This document shows, piece after piece, positions 9,004 to 18,128 of a DNA stretch of 64,000 nt (within the stretch, counting starts at the first letter, position 1; each line of letters opens with the position of its first letter). The notes below the pieces were generated by a model. It saw only the letters and a list, made by a program, of their open reading frames with translations, did no database searches and was not told the DNA's origin. This stretch comes from Streptomyces sp. RPA4-2 (GTDB taxonomy: Bacteria; Actinomycetota; Actinomycetes; Streptomycetales; Streptomycetaceae): contig NZ_CP050975.2 of assembly GCF_012273515.2 (NCBI RefSeq), forward strand, positions 6,510,001-6,574,000. The letters are read 5' to 3'. The position numbers and the translations under genes are program-made.

Positions 9004-9106
9004 GCGCTGCCTGAACGATCGCCGACGGCCGGAGCCCACTGTGCGGGGGCTCCGGCCGTCGGCGTGTCTGGGGGGCCGGCTCACAGGCGCCCGGTTCGGA
9101 TCCTGG

Positions 9107-9280
9107 TCAGGCCGCCTTTGCCACGTCGTCGCGGGAGAGGGCCGACCACAGCGAGAGCAGCTCCTGGTACTCCTCGGCGCGCGCGGAGCTCGCCGGCTCG
9201 GTCATCAGGTGGCGGATACGGTCGTTGACCTGGTCAAGGGCGTGCGGCACCTGGCCGTCAGGCCCGGGGGAGTACGACAT
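9107..9280 (-). CDS. Small conserved-looking hypothetical protein, 57 residues
   Basis: From the ATG at 9280 the product is MSYSPGPDGQVPHALDQVND continuing to a helical tail (EEYQELLSLWSALSRDDVAKAA). It looks like a compact amphipathic helical protein with normal Streptomyces codon use and no membrane helix. The ribosome site is weak. It is convergent with the aldehyde dehydrogenase. I do not recognise a function; similar short proteins of unknown role occur throughout streptomycetes. Confidence 0.6.
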   Translation of the reverse strand: MSYSPGPDGQVPHALDQVNDRIRHLMTEPASSARAEEYQELLSLWSALSRDDVAKAA

Positions 9281-9409
9281 AGCCACACCGTACGGCGGGG
9301 GTATGACAATGAGGGGCGTGCCTGGTCGTGTTCGAGGCGATGATCGCCCGTCGCCTCGCTCGCCGGGCACGGGCGCGTCGAGACGCGGCTCCGCCTCGAC
9401 GGGGTGAAC

Positions 9410-9589
9410 CTACGCGGTCACCGCACGGGCGGAGCCGGCGGTCACCCCGGCGGCCTCCCGCGCACCGCCCGCGACCACCGCGCACGTGAACGCGGTCGCA
9501 GGGGCCTTCCAGCCCCAGGAGGCGAACACGATCACCGGTATGACGAACATCGCTCCACGGGCAGCGATATCAGCCTCGGGGAGTGACAT
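9410..9589 (-). CDS. Possible small membrane protein, 59 residues
   Basis: The frame from the ATG at 9589 gives MSLPEADIAARGAMFVIPV, then IVFASWGWKAPATAFTCAVVAGG, which can form one or two membrane helices, and a short Ala/Arg tail. Hydrophobic residues here are not explained by an opposite-strand gene, which favours real coding. The ribosome site is poor and no domain is recognised. It is divergent from the stress protein at 9684. Confidence 0.4.
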   Translation of the reverse strand: MSLPEADIAARGAMFVIPVIVFASWGWKAPATAFTCAVVAGGAREAAGVTAGSARAVTA

Positions 9590-9683
9590 CGGTCCGGCTT
9601 CCCGGCCGGCCCGCTCCGCCTTGCGGGGGCGACGGCCTCGCCGCAGGCTGTTCGACGGGGACGGTGAGAAAGGGAGCCCTGTG

Positions 9684-10163
9684 ATGATCCAGCAATCGCC
9701 CACGGCGCCGCTCGACCGGCCGGTGGTCGGCTCGTATCCGACCTACGAGGGCGCGCAGCGTGCGGTCGACTTCCTCTCCGACAGCAAGTTCCCGGTGGAG
9801 CACACCGCGATCATCGGCTCGGACCTGCGGATGGTGGAGACGGTCCTCGGCCGGCTCACCCGGGGCCGGGCCGCCCTGGCCGGCGCGGGCTCGGGTGCCT
9901 GGTTCGGGCTGCTCGTCGGCCTGCTCCTGTCGCTGTTCGCCGCGGGCAACCATCACGTCCTGGTGCTGATGATCAGCGGCCTGTTCTACGGCGCGATCTT
10001 CGGTGCGCTCTTCGGCTTCGCCGGTCACGCGTTCACCGGAGGCCGCCGCGACTTCGCGTCCCGCAGCCAGATCGTCGCCTCCCGCTACGACGTGGTCGCC
10101 CAGGCGGAGGTCGCGGAAGAGGCGAAGAACCTGCTCGTCAAACTCGGCTGGCGCGAAGGCTGA
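9684..10163 (+). CDS. General-stress-protein-17M-like membrane protein
   Basis: A 159-residue protein. The N-terminal part (VVGSYPTYEGAQRAVDFLSD, VEHTAIIGSDLRMVETVLGRL) matches the GSP17M/YflT-type domain, followed by a Gly-rich membrane hairpin (AAGAGSGAWFGLLVGLLLSLF and VLMISGLFYGAIFGALFGFAG) and a helical tail. Homologues are induced by general stress, but their biochemical role is unknown. The start is ATG 9684 or GTG 9681, both served by AAGGGAG. It is followed by a short 9-bp tandem repeat and a convergent gene. Confidence 0.75.
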   Translation: MIQQSPTAPLDRPVVGSYPTYEGAQRAVDFLSDSKFPVEHTAIIGSDLRMVETVLGRLTRGRAALAGAGSGAWFGLLVGLLLSLFAAGNHHVLVLMISGLFYGAIFGALFGFAGHAFTGGRRDFASRSQIVASRYDVVAQAEVAEEAKNLLVKLGWREG

Positions 10164-10188
10164 GGCGACTGAGGCGGCCGAGGGGACT

Positions 10189-10222
10189 GAGAAGGCCGAG
10201 AAGGCCGAGAAGGCCGAGAAGC
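10189..10222 (+). repeat. Short 9-bp tandem repeat after the stress-protein gene
   Basis: The unit GAGAAGGCC occurs three times in tandem at 10189-10215, followed by a partial fourth copy. It lies in the 82-base gap between convergent genes and is preceded by looser GAGGCG-type copies. It is probably a slippage product with no assigned function. Confidence 0.75.
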
Positions 10223-10245
10223 ATGGGACGGTCGGGCGCCGCGCG

Positions 10246-10728
10246 TCACACGGCCGGCCTCCTCCTGGCCCGGCGCTCCGTGTCGAGGGCGGCGGTGCCG
10301 GCCAGCGCCACCGCGGCCACCGCGAGGCAGAAGAAGGCCGGGTTGACGTACCTGGGGACGTGGCCGGTGGCGTACCGGGCGCCGTCCCCCGTCTCGCAGA
10401 CGAACCGCACGGGCAGATAGCTCACCGTGTAACCGGTGATGCCGGGGTCCCGCGCCCACTCCTGCCAGCCGGGCGTACGGCACGGCCGGATCGGCGCCGA
10501 GTCGGTGCCGCCGTCCTCCGCCGCCAGGACCGCTCCGGCGACATGGAGCAGGCCCCACACATACACGGCGACCGCGGCGGCCCCCACGAGGGCGGCCGGC
10601 CCGCGCAGCCGCCCTCCGCCGTCGGCGCGCTCCGCACCCGGGCGCCCGAGCCTGCCGAAGCCGTACCCGGCGAGGGCGACGCAGGCGACCAGCCCGCCGG
10701 GAAGCAACAACAGGAGCAGAGGAACCAT
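10246..10728 (-). CDS. Hypothetical integral membrane protein, 160 residues
   Basis: Three hydrophobic segments are clear: residues 2-24 (VPLLLLLLPGGLVACVALAG), about 45-70 (ALVGAAAVAVYVWGLLHVAG) and about 130-148 (FFCLAVAAVALAGTAAL). Between the second and third is an extracytoplasmic loop with two cysteines (RPCRTPG and RFVCETG) that could form a disulfide. The ATG at 10728 begins directly with the hydrophobic segment. No family recognised. It is convergent with the upstream stress gene and points away from the LacI promoter region. Confidence 0.65.
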   Translation of the reverse strand: MVPLLLLLLPGGLVACVALAGYGFGRLGRPGAERADGGGRLRGPAALVGAAAVAVYVWGLLHVAGAVLAAEDGGTDSAPIRPCRTPGWQEWARDPGITGYTVSYLPVRFVCETGDGARYATGHVPRYVNPAFFCLAVAAVALAGTAALDTERRARRRPAV

Positions 10729-10893
10729 CCGCCGACTTCAGCAGGGCGGGATCGGCCCCGCTGTGGTGGAGGCCACAGTTCCGGGCAACGGAAACGTCAC
10801 GTGTCGCGCGGCTGCTCCACCGCGGTCAGCCGGGGGCCCGTCCCGCGGGGATACCCACGGGGAGCTGACAGGGACCGGGCGGGGGGCGGAGCG

Positions 10894-11907
10894 TCAGGCG
10901 GACGCCGGGGCCGGGCCCGTGCTCGCGCGGATCGTCAACTCGGGTGCGATGAGCGCGACTTCGACGCTGCCGCGCCCCTCCAGCTTGGCGATCACCATCT
11001 CGACGGCCTGCCGGCCCATCTCCTGGGCGGGGATGGCGACCGACGTCAGCCGCACCGAGGCCTGCGTGGCGACCTGGTCCGGGCAGATCGCGATCACCGA
11101 CACGTCCTCGGGGACGGCCCGGCGCTGCCGGCGCAGCAGGGCGAGCAGCGGCTCGACCGCGGACTCGTTCTGTACGACGAAGCCCGTGGTGCCGGGGCGC
11201 TCGTCGAAGACCCGGGCCAGCGTCAGGGACATCGCGTCGAAGCCGCCCTCGCAGGGACGGTGCAGCACCCGCAGGCCCAACTCGCGGGCGCGGGAACGGA
11301 GTCCGTCGAGCGTGCGCTCGGCGAAGCCCGTGTGCCGTTCGTAGACGGCGGGTGCCTCGCCGATGACGGCGATGTCCCGGTGGCCCAGCACCGCCAGATG
11401 CTCGGCGCACAGCGCGCCCGTCGCCCCGAAGTCGAGATCGACGCAGGTCAGTCCCGAGGTGTCGGCGGGCAGCCCGATCAGCACGGACGGCTGGTCCGTC
11501 CGGCGCAGCAACGGCAGCCGCTCGTCGTCGAGTTCGACGTCCATCAGGATCATCGCGTCGGCGAGCCCGCTGCCGGTGACCCGGCGCACGGCGTCGGGCC
11601 CCTCCTCGCCGGTGAGCAGCAGCACGTCGTACCCGAAGGTGCGGGCGTGGGTCGCCACCGCGATGGCGATCTCCATCATCACGGGTACGTACATGTCGGT
11701 GCGGAGCGGAACCATCAGCGCGATGATGTTGGACCGGCTGCTCGCCAGGGCCCGGGCGCCCGCGTTCGGGTGGTAGCCGAGTTCCCGGATGCTCAGCTCG
11801 ACCCGCTGCCGGGTCTCCGCGGAGATGGACCGCTTGCCGCTGAGGACATAGCTCACCGTGCTCGCCGAGACCCCGGCGTGCTGGGCGACCTCGGCGAGGG
11901 TGACCAT
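10894..11907 (-). CDS. LacI-family transcriptional regulator
   Basis: A 337-residue LacI/GalR protein. The DNA-binding helix-turn-helix is at the extreme N-terminus (TLAEVAQHAGVSASTVSYVL) with the hinge RELGYHPNAGARALAS at about 44-59, followed by the periplasmic-binding-protein-like ligand domain to the end. The family senses sugars or related metabolites. The ATG at 11907 places the HTH correctly. Two palindromes with the core GAAGCGCTTC stand 20 and about 115 bases upstream, strongly suggesting autoregulation. No sugar operon is adjacent, so the ligand is unknown; the divergent acyl-CoA dehydrogenase at 12354 may share the control region. Confidence 0.88.
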   Translation of the reverse strand: MVTLAEVAQHAGVSASTVSYVLSGKRSISAETRQRVELSIRELGYHPNAGARALASSRSNIIALMVPLRTDMYVPVMMEIAIAVATHARTFGYDVLLLTGEEGPDAVRRVTGSGLADAMILMDVELDDERLPLLRRTDQPSVLIGLPADTSGLTCVDLDFGATGALCAEHLAVLGHRDIAVIGEAPAVYERHTGFAERTLDGLRSRARELGLRVLHRPCEGGFDAMSLTLARVFDERPGTTGFVVQNESAVEPLLALLRRQRRAVPEDVSVIAICPDQVATQASVRLTSVAIPAQEMGRQAVEMVIAKLEGRGSVEVALIAPELTIRASTGPAPASA

Positions 11908-11926
11908 CCGGCTCTCCAAGCTTCGT

Positions 11927-11936
11927 GAAGCGCTTC
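11927..11936. promoter_or_regulatory. Putative LacI-type operator, proximal copy
   Basis: The 10-bp palindrome GAAGCGCTTC lies 20 bases upstream of the regulator's start codon. The identical core recurs at 12031-12040 in a much longer palindrome. LacI-family operators often have a central CG and this symmetry; overlap with the leader would let the protein block its own expression. Confidence 0.65.
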
Positions 11937-12020
11937 GACAGTGGGCGCATCGCCCGCGGGTAGGAGCGGGTGAGGGCTGCTCGACACTAGCCCGGTGGGG
12001 ACAGTGTGTCCAGAGACGCC

Positions 12021-12050
12021 GAGCAGTGTTGAAGCGCTTCGACACTGCTC
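12021..12050. promoter_or_regulatory. Putative LacI-type operator, distal 30-bp palindrome
   Basis: Fifteen-base half-sites (GAGCAGTGTTGAAGC and its partner) form a 30-bp palindrome with one mismatched pair, centred on GAAGCGCTTC. It lies about 95 bp from the proximal copy, a spacing that could allow DNA looping. It sits in the 446-base gap between the LacI gene and the acyl-CoA dehydrogenase; the rest of that gap shows no gene I can support. Confidence 0.7.
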
Positions 12051-12353
12051 CTCGCCGGACGCGTATTGGGGTGCCCGTACCTCCCGCTGTCGTGCCCTTC
12101 CGGGGAGACGGTGACCGTGGAGGAGTGTCACGCGAACGGTCCAGTGATGCGACACCCGGCACGGCGGCGCCGGTCGGGATGGCGCAATGTGGAACATGTC
12201 AGGCGACACCGGATGGAAAGCCGCGTAAGTGGCGGACGCCGGCCGCTCCCCGGACGGTCGGGGGACGGTCCGAACGCTGCGCGAGGACTGGTGGGGTCGC
12301 CCGCAATCAGGTACATACGATCGAGTAGCACCGGTCAGTAACGAAGACCCCCA

Positions 12354-14315
12354 GTGATCCCTATTCGCGGCGAGGTGAGCTTCTTGTCCGCAACACCCCA
12401 CCGGCCCACAGTCACCGAACGTGAGGCCCGTCAGGTCGCCGAGGCGGCGCGGGAACAGGACTGGCGCAAGCCCAGCTTCGCCAAGGAACTGTTCCTCGGG
12501 CGCTTCCGGCTCGACCTGATCCACCCGCACCCCCTGCCGCCCGACGAGGCGGTCCAGCGCGGCGAGGAGTTCCTCGCCAAACTGCGCGACTTCTGCGAGA
12601 CGAAGATCGACTCCGCCCGTATCGAGCGCGAGGCGCGGATCCCCGACGAGGTCGTCGACGGGCTCAAGGAGCTCGGCGCCCTCGGCATGAAGATCGACAC
12701 CAAGTACGGCGGCCTCGGCCTCACCCAGGTGTACTACAACAAGGCACTCGCCCTGGTCGGCTCCGCGAGCCCGGCGATCGGCGCCCTGCTCTCCGCGCAC
12801 CAGTCGATCGGCGTGCCACAGCCGCTGAAGATCTTCGGCACCAAGGAGCAGAAGGACACCTTCCTGCCCCGCTGCGCCCGTACCGACATCTCGGCCTTCC
12901 TGCTCACCGAGCCGGACGTCGGCTCCGACCCGGCGCGGCTGGCCACGTCCGCCGTGCCGGACGGCGACGACTACGTCCTCGACGGCGTGAAGCTCTGGAC
13001 GACCAACGGTGTCGTCGCCGATCTGCTCGTCGTCATGGCGCGGGTGCCGAAGTCCGAGGGCCACAAGGGCGGCATCACGGCGTTCGTGGTGGAGGCCGGT
13101 TCCGACGGCATCACCGTCGAACACCGCAACGCCTTCATGGGCCTGCGCGGTCTGGAGAACGGTGTCACCCGCTTCCACCAGGTACGCGTCCCCGCCGCGA
13201 ACCGGATCGGCCCGGAGGGCGCGGGTCTGAAGATCGCGCTGACCACGCTCAACACGGGCCGGCTCTCGCTCCCCGCCATGTGCGTCGGAGCGGGGAAGTG
13301 GTGTCTCAAGATCGCCCGCGAGTGGTCCGCCGCGCGCGAGCAGTGGGGCAAGCCGGTCGCCTTCCACGAGGCGGTCGGAGCGAAGATCTCCTTCATCGCG
13401 GCGACGACGTTCGCCCTGGAGGCGGTCGTCGACCTGTCCTCGCAGATGGCCGACGAGGACCGCAACGACATCCGTATCGAGGCCGCCCTCGCCAAGCTGT
13501 ACGGCTCCGAGATGGCCTGTCTGATGGCCGACGAACTGGTCCAGATCCGCGGCGGCCGCGGCTTCGAGACCGCCGCGTCCCTCAAGGCCCGCGGTGAACG
13601 GGCGGTCCCGGCCGAGCAGATCCTGCGGGACCTGCGCATCAACCGCATCTTCGAGGGCTCGACGGAGATCATGCACCTGCTGATCGCCCGCGAGGCCGTG
13701 GACGCCCACCTCTCGGTGGCCGGTGACCTCATCGACCCCGACAAGTCCCTCTCGGACAAGGCGAGGGCGGGCGCCAACGCCGGCGTCTTCTACGCCAAGT
13801 GGCTCCCGAAGCTGGTCGCGGGCCCCGGTCAGCTCCCGCGCTCGTACGGCGAGTTCCAGCACGGCGTCGATCTCTCGCCGCATCTGCGCTACGTCGAACG
13901 CAGTTCCCGCAAGCTGGCCCGCTCCACCTTCTACGCCATGTCGCGCTGGCAGGGACGGATGGAGACCAAGCAGGGCTTCCTCGGCCGGATCGTCGACATC
14001 GGCGCCGAACTCTTCGCGATGAGCGCCGCCTGCGTGCGGGCCGAACTCCTGCGCAGCGAAGGGGAGCACGGCCGTGAGGCGTACCAGCTCGCAGACGCCT
14101 TCTGCAGGCAGTCCCGCATCCGAGTCGACGAACTCTTCGGGCGGCTGTGGACCAACACCGACGAGCTCGACCGCAGGGTCGTCAAGGGCGTGATGTCGGG
14201 CACCTACACCTGGCTGGAGGAGGGGGTCGTCGACCCGTCCGGCGACGGACCGTGGATCGCCGACGCGACGCCCGGTCCCGCCCAGCGGGAGAACGTGCGC
14301 CGGCCCATCCGCTGA
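12354..14315 (+). CDS. Acyl-CoA dehydrogenase, long form
   Basis: About 650 residues, longer than the usual 380. An N-terminal extension of some 80 residues precedes the acyl-CoA dehydrogenase core (GLKELGALGMKIDTKYGG, FAD/substrate motif LLTEPDVGSDPARLA, REQWGKPVAFHEAVGAK, and DLRINRIFEGSTEIMHLLIA). A C-terminal helical extension follows, as in long and very-long-chain enzymes. Members oxidise an acyl-CoA at the alpha-beta bond and pass electrons to ETF. Three starts are possible: GTG 12354, GTG 12375 and TTG 12384; GAGGTGAG at 12372-12379 favours the TTG. It is monocistronic, with no beta-oxidation partners next to it. Confidence 0.85.
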   Translation: MIPIRGEVSFLSATPHRPTVTEREARQVAEAAREQDWRKPSFAKELFLGRFRLDLIHPHPLPPDEAVQRGEEFLAKLRDFCETKIDSARIEREARIPDEVVDGLKELGALGMKIDTKYGGLGLTQVYYNKALALVGSASPAIGALLSAHQSIGVPQPLKIFGTKEQKDTFLPRCARTDISAFLLTEPDVGSDPARLATSAVPDGDDYVLDGVKLWTTNGVVADLLVVMARVPKSEGHKGGITAFVVEAGSDGITVEHRNAFMGLRGLENGVTRFHQVRVPAANRIGPEGAGLKIALTTLNTGRLSLPAMCVGAGKWCLKIAREWSAAREQWGKPVAFHEAVGAKISFIAATTFALEAVVDLSSQMADEDRNDIRIEAALAKLYGSEMACLMADELVQIRGGRGFETAASLKARGERAVPAEQILRDLRINRIFEGSTEIMHLLIAREAVDAHLSVAGDLIDPDKSLSDKARAGANAGVFYAKWLPKLVAGPGQLPRSYGEFQHGVDLSPHLRYVERSSRKLARSTFYAMSRWQGRMETKQGFLGRIVDIGAELFAMSAACVRAELLRSEGEHGREAYQLADAFCRQSRIRVDELFGRLWTNTDELDRRVVKGVMSGTYTWLEEGVVDPSGDGPWIADATPGPAQRENVRRPIR

Positions 14316-14419
14316 ACCGGGTCCCGGCGGGGACGGGCGGTGGCCGGCGCCGTCGGGCGCGTCGGCCACGTCCTCCGCCCCGCCGCCCGGGTACCCCCGG
14401 GCGGCGGGGCGCCCGGGGA

Positions 14420-14872
14420 TCAGCAGTACTTGTCGCTGGGATCCCGCGTCGTCCACGAGCACGAGTCGACCTTGGAGCCGCTCGCCTTCGTGAGCGTGGC
14501 CGTGTCACTGGTGTTGTTCCAGACGTACGCGCGGCGGTGCTGGTACTTGTCCGCCGTGGTGTCCGTACCGCTTCCGGTGTGCACCTTCATGGTCCTGCCC
14601 GCCCCGATCTTCACGTTGGGGAAGGTGTACCGGTGGTTCGACACGTCCTTCAGGACCCAGCCCTTGAGCGAGACCGCCGCGGAACCGGTGTTCCTGAGCT
14701 GCACCCACTCGCCGTTGAGGCTCGCGTTGGAGCGGTTGTCGGAGCCCGGGCTGTCGAACCAGACGTGATGGATGGTCACACCGCCGGCGGCCTGCGCCGG
14801 AGTGCTGAGAAGAAACGTGCCTGTCAGTGCCACGGCGCCCGCGAGCGCGGGCAGGGCAGCGCGTATCCGCAT
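14420..14872 (-). CDS. Secreted lamin-tail-domain (LTD) protein
   Basis: A 150-residue exported protein. The signal peptide is clear: MRIR, a hydrophobic stretch, then TPAQA with likely cleavage after residue 28. The mature part is a single LTD fold: VTIHHVWFDSPGSD, GEWVQLRNTGSAAVSLKGW, VLKDVSNHRYTFPN, TADKYQHRRAYVWNNTSDTA. Two cysteines near the end (DSCSW, DKYC) may form a disulfide. LTD domains in bacteria are usually extracellular and attached to nucleases or cell-surface proteins; a free one has no assigned activity. Two TCACGTGA palindromes lie just upstream. Confidence 0.8.
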   Translation of the reverse strand: MRIRAALPALAGAVALTGTFLLSTPAQAAGGVTIHHVWFDSPGSDNRSNASLNGEWVQLRNTGSAAVSLKGWVLKDVSNHRYTFPNVKIGAGRTMKVHTGSGTDTTADKYQHRRAYVWNNTSDTATLTKASGSKVDSCSWTTRDPSDKYC

Positions 14873-14933
14873 GAGAACCCCCCCAGGGTGTCGTTCCCCG
14901 GCCGGTCGTCCACCGGCCAGTGGTGAAGTGCTA

Positions 14934-14952
14934 TCACGTGATCTTCACGTGA
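14934..14952. promoter_or_regulatory. Paired TCACGTGA palindromes, candidate operator
   Basis: Two identical 8-bp palindromes TCACGTGA occupy 14934-14941 and 14945-14952, exactly 11 bp apart centre to centre, so they lie on the same helix face. Related TTCAC/GGGTGA half-sites continue to 14975. They stand about 62 bp before the LTD gene start and 113-131 bp before dxr, in the shared divergent region, and look like a binding site for a dimeric regulator. Confidence 0.5.
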
Positions 14953-15064
14953 GATTCACAAAGGGTGATTTCACGTCCTCCGGTACGCCGGGGTGCTAAT
15001 GAGGGCGGAGGCGGAAGAGGGGAGCCCTGTCCTGCGCGGCCCGCTTTGCGGCCACAATGGGGGG

Positions 15065-16321
15065 ATGAGCGACAGTCCAGCCCCCCTCGCTGATCCGCAT
15101 CTTGTCTTCGACCCCGTGGACGGAGTCCGGGATGTCGTGATCCTCGGCTCCACCGGGTCGATCGGGACCCAGGCCATCGACCTCGTGCTGCGCAACCCCG
15201 ACCGCTTCCGCGTCACCGGGCTCTCCGCCGCCGGCGGCAGGGTCGGACTGCTCGCCGAGCAGGCCCACCGACTGCGGGTGCGCACGGTCGCCGTCGCGCG
15301 CGAGGACGCCGTACCCGCGCTGCGGGAGGCACTGGCCGCCCAGTACGCCGCCGGTGAGCCGCTCCCCGAGATCCTCGCGGGAGCCGACGCCGCCACCCAC
15401 CTCGCCGGATCCGACGGTCACACCGTCCTCAACGGCATCACCGGCTCCATCGGCCTCGCCCCGACCCTCGCCGCCCTGGAGGCGGGCCGCACCCTCGCGC
15501 TCGCCAACAAGGAGTCGCTCATCGTCGGCGGCCCGCTGGTGAAGGCGCTGGCCAAGCCGGGACAGATCATTCCCGTCGACTCCGAGCACGCGGCCCTGTT
15601 CCAGGCCCTGGCGGCCGGCACCCGCGCGGACGTCCGCAAGCTGGTCGTGACCGCCTCCGGAGGACCCTTCCGGGGCCGCACGAAGGCGGAGCTGGCGGAC
15701 GTCACACCCGCCGACGCCCTGGCCCACCCGACCTGGGCCATGGGACCGGTCATCACGATCAACTCCGCGACCCTGGTCAACAAGGGGCTGGAAGTCATCG
15801 AGGCGCACCTCCTCTACGACATTCCCTTCGATCGCATTGAGGTGGTCGTGCACCCGCAGTCGTATGTCCACTCGATGGTTGAGTACACGGACGGATCGAC
15901 ACTGGCCCAGGCGACGCCCCCCGACATGCGGGGGCCGATCGCCATCGGTCTCGGCTGGCCGGAGCGCGTCCCCGACGCGGCCCCGGCCTGCGACTGGACC
16001 AAGGCGTCGAGCTGGGAGTTCTTCCCGCTCGACAACGAGGCGTTCCCCTCGGTCGGACTCGCCCGGCACGTGGGCCGGCTCGCGGGCACGGCCCCGGCGG
16101 TGTTCAATGCCGCCAACGAGGAGTGCGTCGACGCGTTCCTGAACGGCACACTGCCGTTCAATGGGATCATGGAGACCGTCACGCGGGTGGTCGAGGAACA
16201 CGGAACACCCCGATCGGGAACTTCCCTGACGGTGGCGGACGTCCTCGAAGCGGAGACCTGGGCGCGTGCCCGGGCCCGTGAACTGACGGCACAGACGACA
16301 ACCGCGGAGGCTCGTGCATGA
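15065..16321 (+). CDS. dxr: 1-deoxy-D-xylulose 5-phosphate reductoisomerase
   Basis: A 418-residue enzyme of the MEP isoprenoid pathway, converting DXP to 2-C-methyl-D-erythritol 4-phosphate with NADPH in the cytoplasm. NADPH-binding [14 protein letters not shown] (about residues 24-37), metal/substrate motif [11 protein letters not shown], the flexible-loop region with TASGGPFRG, and [13 protein letters not shown] are all present and intact. The ATG at 15065 follows GGGGGG; the extra upstream residues in the open frame are not conserved-looking. It overlaps the site-2 protease gene by ATGA (16318-16321), implying translational coupling, and ispG lies 1.8 kb downstream in the same direction. 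Confidence 0.97.
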   Translation: MSDSPAPLADPHLVFDPVDGVRDVVILGSTGSIGTQAIDLVLRNPDRFRVTGLSAAGGRVGLLAEQAHRLRVRTVAVAREDAVPALREALAAQYAAGEPLPEILAGADAATHLAGSDGHTVLNGITGSIGLAPTLAALEAGRTLALANKESLIVGGPLVKALAKPGQIIPVDSEHAALFQALAAGTRADVRKLVVTASGGPFRGRTKAELADVTPADALAHPTWAMGPVITINSATLVNKGLEVIEAHLLYDIPFDRIEVVVHPQSYVHSMVEYTDGSTLAQATPPDMRGPIAIGLGWPERVPDAAPACDWTKASSWEFFPLDNEAFPSVGLARHVGRLAGTAPAVFNAANEECVDAFLNGTLPFNGIMETVTRVVEEHGTPRSGTSLTVADVLEAETWARARARELTAQTTTAEARA

Positions 16322-17622
16322 CGACCCTGATGATGATCCTCGGCATAGTCGTCTTCGCGGTCGGCCTGCTCATCTCGATCGCCTGGCACGAGCTGGGACA
16401 TCTGTCGACGGCCAAGCTCTTCGGTATCCGTGTGCCGCAGTACATGGTCGGCTTCGGGCCGACCATCTGGTCGCGGAAGAAGGGCGACACCGAGTACGGG
16501 GTGAAGGCGGTCCCGCTCGGTGGCTACATCCGCATGATCGGGATGTTCCCGCCGGGTCCCGACGGCCGGATCGAGGCACGCTCGACCTCCCCCTTCCGGG
16601 GCATGATCGAGGACGCCAGGTCCGCCGCCTTCGAAGAGCTCAAGCCCGGTGACGAGACCCGCCTCTTCTACACGCGCAAGCCGTGGAAGCGCGTGATCGT
16701 GATGTTCGCGGGCCCGTTCATGAACCTGATCCTGGCCGTCGCGATCTTCCTCGGCGTGATGATGACGTTCGGCGTGCAGACCCAGACCACCACGGTCGGC
16801 AAGGTCTCGGACTGTGTCATCCAGCAGAGCGAGAACCGCTCCAAGTGCGCGGCGAGCGACGAGGCCGCGCCCGCCAAGGCGGCCGGGCTCAGGGGCGGCG
16901 ACAAGATCGTCGCGTTCGACGGCAGGACGGTCGGCGACTGGTCGGCCCTGCAGTCCGACATCCGCTCCAACCCCGGCAAGGACGTCACCATCACGGTCGA
17001 GCGCAAGGGCCAGCGGCTTGACCTCAAGACCCACCTGATCAAGAACCAGGTCAGCAAGACCGACGGCAACGGCGGCTACGTCGAGGGCAAGTACGTGTAC
17101 GCGGGCTTCCTCGGCTTCACCCCCGCCTCCGGCATCGTCCAGCAGTCGTTCGGTCAGTCCGTGAACCGCATGGGCGACATGATGCAGAACGGCGTCGAGT
17201 CGCTGGTCTCGCTGCCCGGCAAGATCCCCGACCTGTGGAACGCGGCCTTCGGCGACGGCCCGCGCAAGGCGGACTCCCCGATGGGCGTGGTCGGAGCGGC
17301 CCGGATCGGCGGTGACGTCTTCACCCTCGACATCCCGGCCTCCCAGCAGGTCGCGATGATGCTGCTGCTGGTCGCGGGCTTCAACCTCTCCCTCTTCCTG
17401 TTCAACATGCTCCCGCTGCTCCCGCTCGACGGCGGGCACATCGCGGGCGCGCTGTGGGAGTCGCTGCGGCGGAACGCGGCGAAGGTGCTCAAGCGGCCCG
17501 ACCCGGGTCCGTTCGACGTCGCGAAGCTGATGCCGGTGGCCTACGTGGTGGCCGGGATCTTCGTCTGCTTCACGCTTCTCGTCTTGATCGCGGACGTGGT
17601 CAACCCGGTCCGCATCAGCTGA
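16318..17622 (+). CDS. Site-2-type intramembrane zinc metalloprotease (RseP/Rip1 family)
   Basis: A 434-residue membrane protease. The zinc motif HELGH is at residues 24-28 within the first membrane helix and the second metal-binding motif is in [12 protein letters not shown] (D371). A PDZ domain lies around residues 170-260 ([19 protein letters not shown]). The family cuts membrane-anchored anti-sigma factors or other substrates within the bilayer; the mycobacterial homologue Rip1 controls several sigma factors. The start ATG overlaps the dxr stop. Linkage of this protease to dxr and ispG is typical of actinobacteria. A strong hairpin terminator follows. Confidence 0.93.
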   Translation: MTTLMMILGIVVFAVGLLISIAWHELGHLSTAKLFGIRVPQYMVGFGPTIWSRKKGDTEYGVKAVPLGGYIRMIGMFPPGPDGRIEARSTSPFRGMIEDARSAAFEELKPGDETRLFYTRKPWKRVIVMFAGPFMNLILAVAIFLGVMMTFGVQTQTTTVGKVSDCVIQQSENRSKCAASDEAAPAKAAGLRGGDKIVAFDGRTVGDWSALQSDIRSNPGKDVTITVERKGQRLDLKTHLIKNQVSKTDGNGGYVEGKYVYAGFLGFTPASGIVQQSFGQSVNRMGDMMQNGVESLVSLPGKIPDLWNAAFGDGPRKADSPMGVVGAARIGGDVFTLDIPASQQVAMMLLLVAGFNLSLFLFNMLPLLPLDGGHIAGALWESLRRNAAKVLKRPDPGPFDVAKLMPVAYVVAGIFVCFTLLVLIADVVNPVRIS

Positions 17623-17655
17623 CGGAGCACCCGTCCGGGCGGCCCCGCCGCCCGT

Positions 17656-17700
17656 GCCCCGCCCTTCACCCGTGTAACTCACATGGATGAAGGGCGGGGC
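17656..17700 (+). terminator. Intrinsic terminator after the dxr-protease pair
   Basis: Exact 13-bp arms (17656-17668 and 17688-17700, GCCCCGCCCTTCA and its complement) enclose a 19-base loop and are followed by the T-rich stretch TTCTTCGCTTCTTC. It lies 34 bases after the protease stop, so ispG probably has its own promoter. Confidence 0.8.
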
Positions 17701-18128
17701 TTCTTCGCTTCTTCACGTGTGCGGTTTTCGTAGGTTCCCATCGCGGAATACCCCCTCACTGGGCGCATCCGCGGGCGATGCGGTCTGCCTGGAGCGTCGC
17801 CAGGACCTTCAGGAGGCCCGCGGGATGACAGCGCCGGATCACCTGGTCGCCGCTGCGGCCCGTCTTTCAGCGAACCGTGCCATCACTGAGGATCCGCACC
17901 GTACTGGATGCCGAACGGGTCGCCTGAGGGCCCGGCGATCGGCCGGACAGGGTTCCATCCGGACAGGCTGCCCAGGGGGAACCGTCTCCATGTCGGGCCG
18001 CTCGCCCTACAACGTCATCGAGTGGACCGCAGGACGTCATGTGCCTCCGTACACCTCCGTGCCGTAATCTCGGAGCCTGGAGCCCACGATTCCGGGACCT
18101 TGATCCACAACTTGGGGTTGCACAGCAG
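17701..18128 (+). other. 428-base leader before ispG without a supportable gene
   Basis: No frame here has convincing coding character; the 126-residue plus frame (17687-18067) is low in recognisable structure and starts inside the terminator. The region presumably holds the ispG promoter and leader. Base composition is slightly less GC-rich at 17701-17760, consistent with a promoter, but I cannot name the boxes. Confidence 0.5.

Noticed and set aside
6769..9084. 771-codon minus-strand frame over pucR end and the aldehyde dehydrogenase
   Set aside because: It spans two genes and an intergenic palindrome, which a true gene would not do, and has no motif.
10189..10222. 9-bp direct repeat considered as CRISPR-like or operator array
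   Set aside because: Units are contiguous with no spacers and lie between convergent gene ends.
17687..18067. 126-codon plus frame between the protease and ispG
   Set aside because: It starts within a terminator stem, has no ribosome site and no protein-like pattern.
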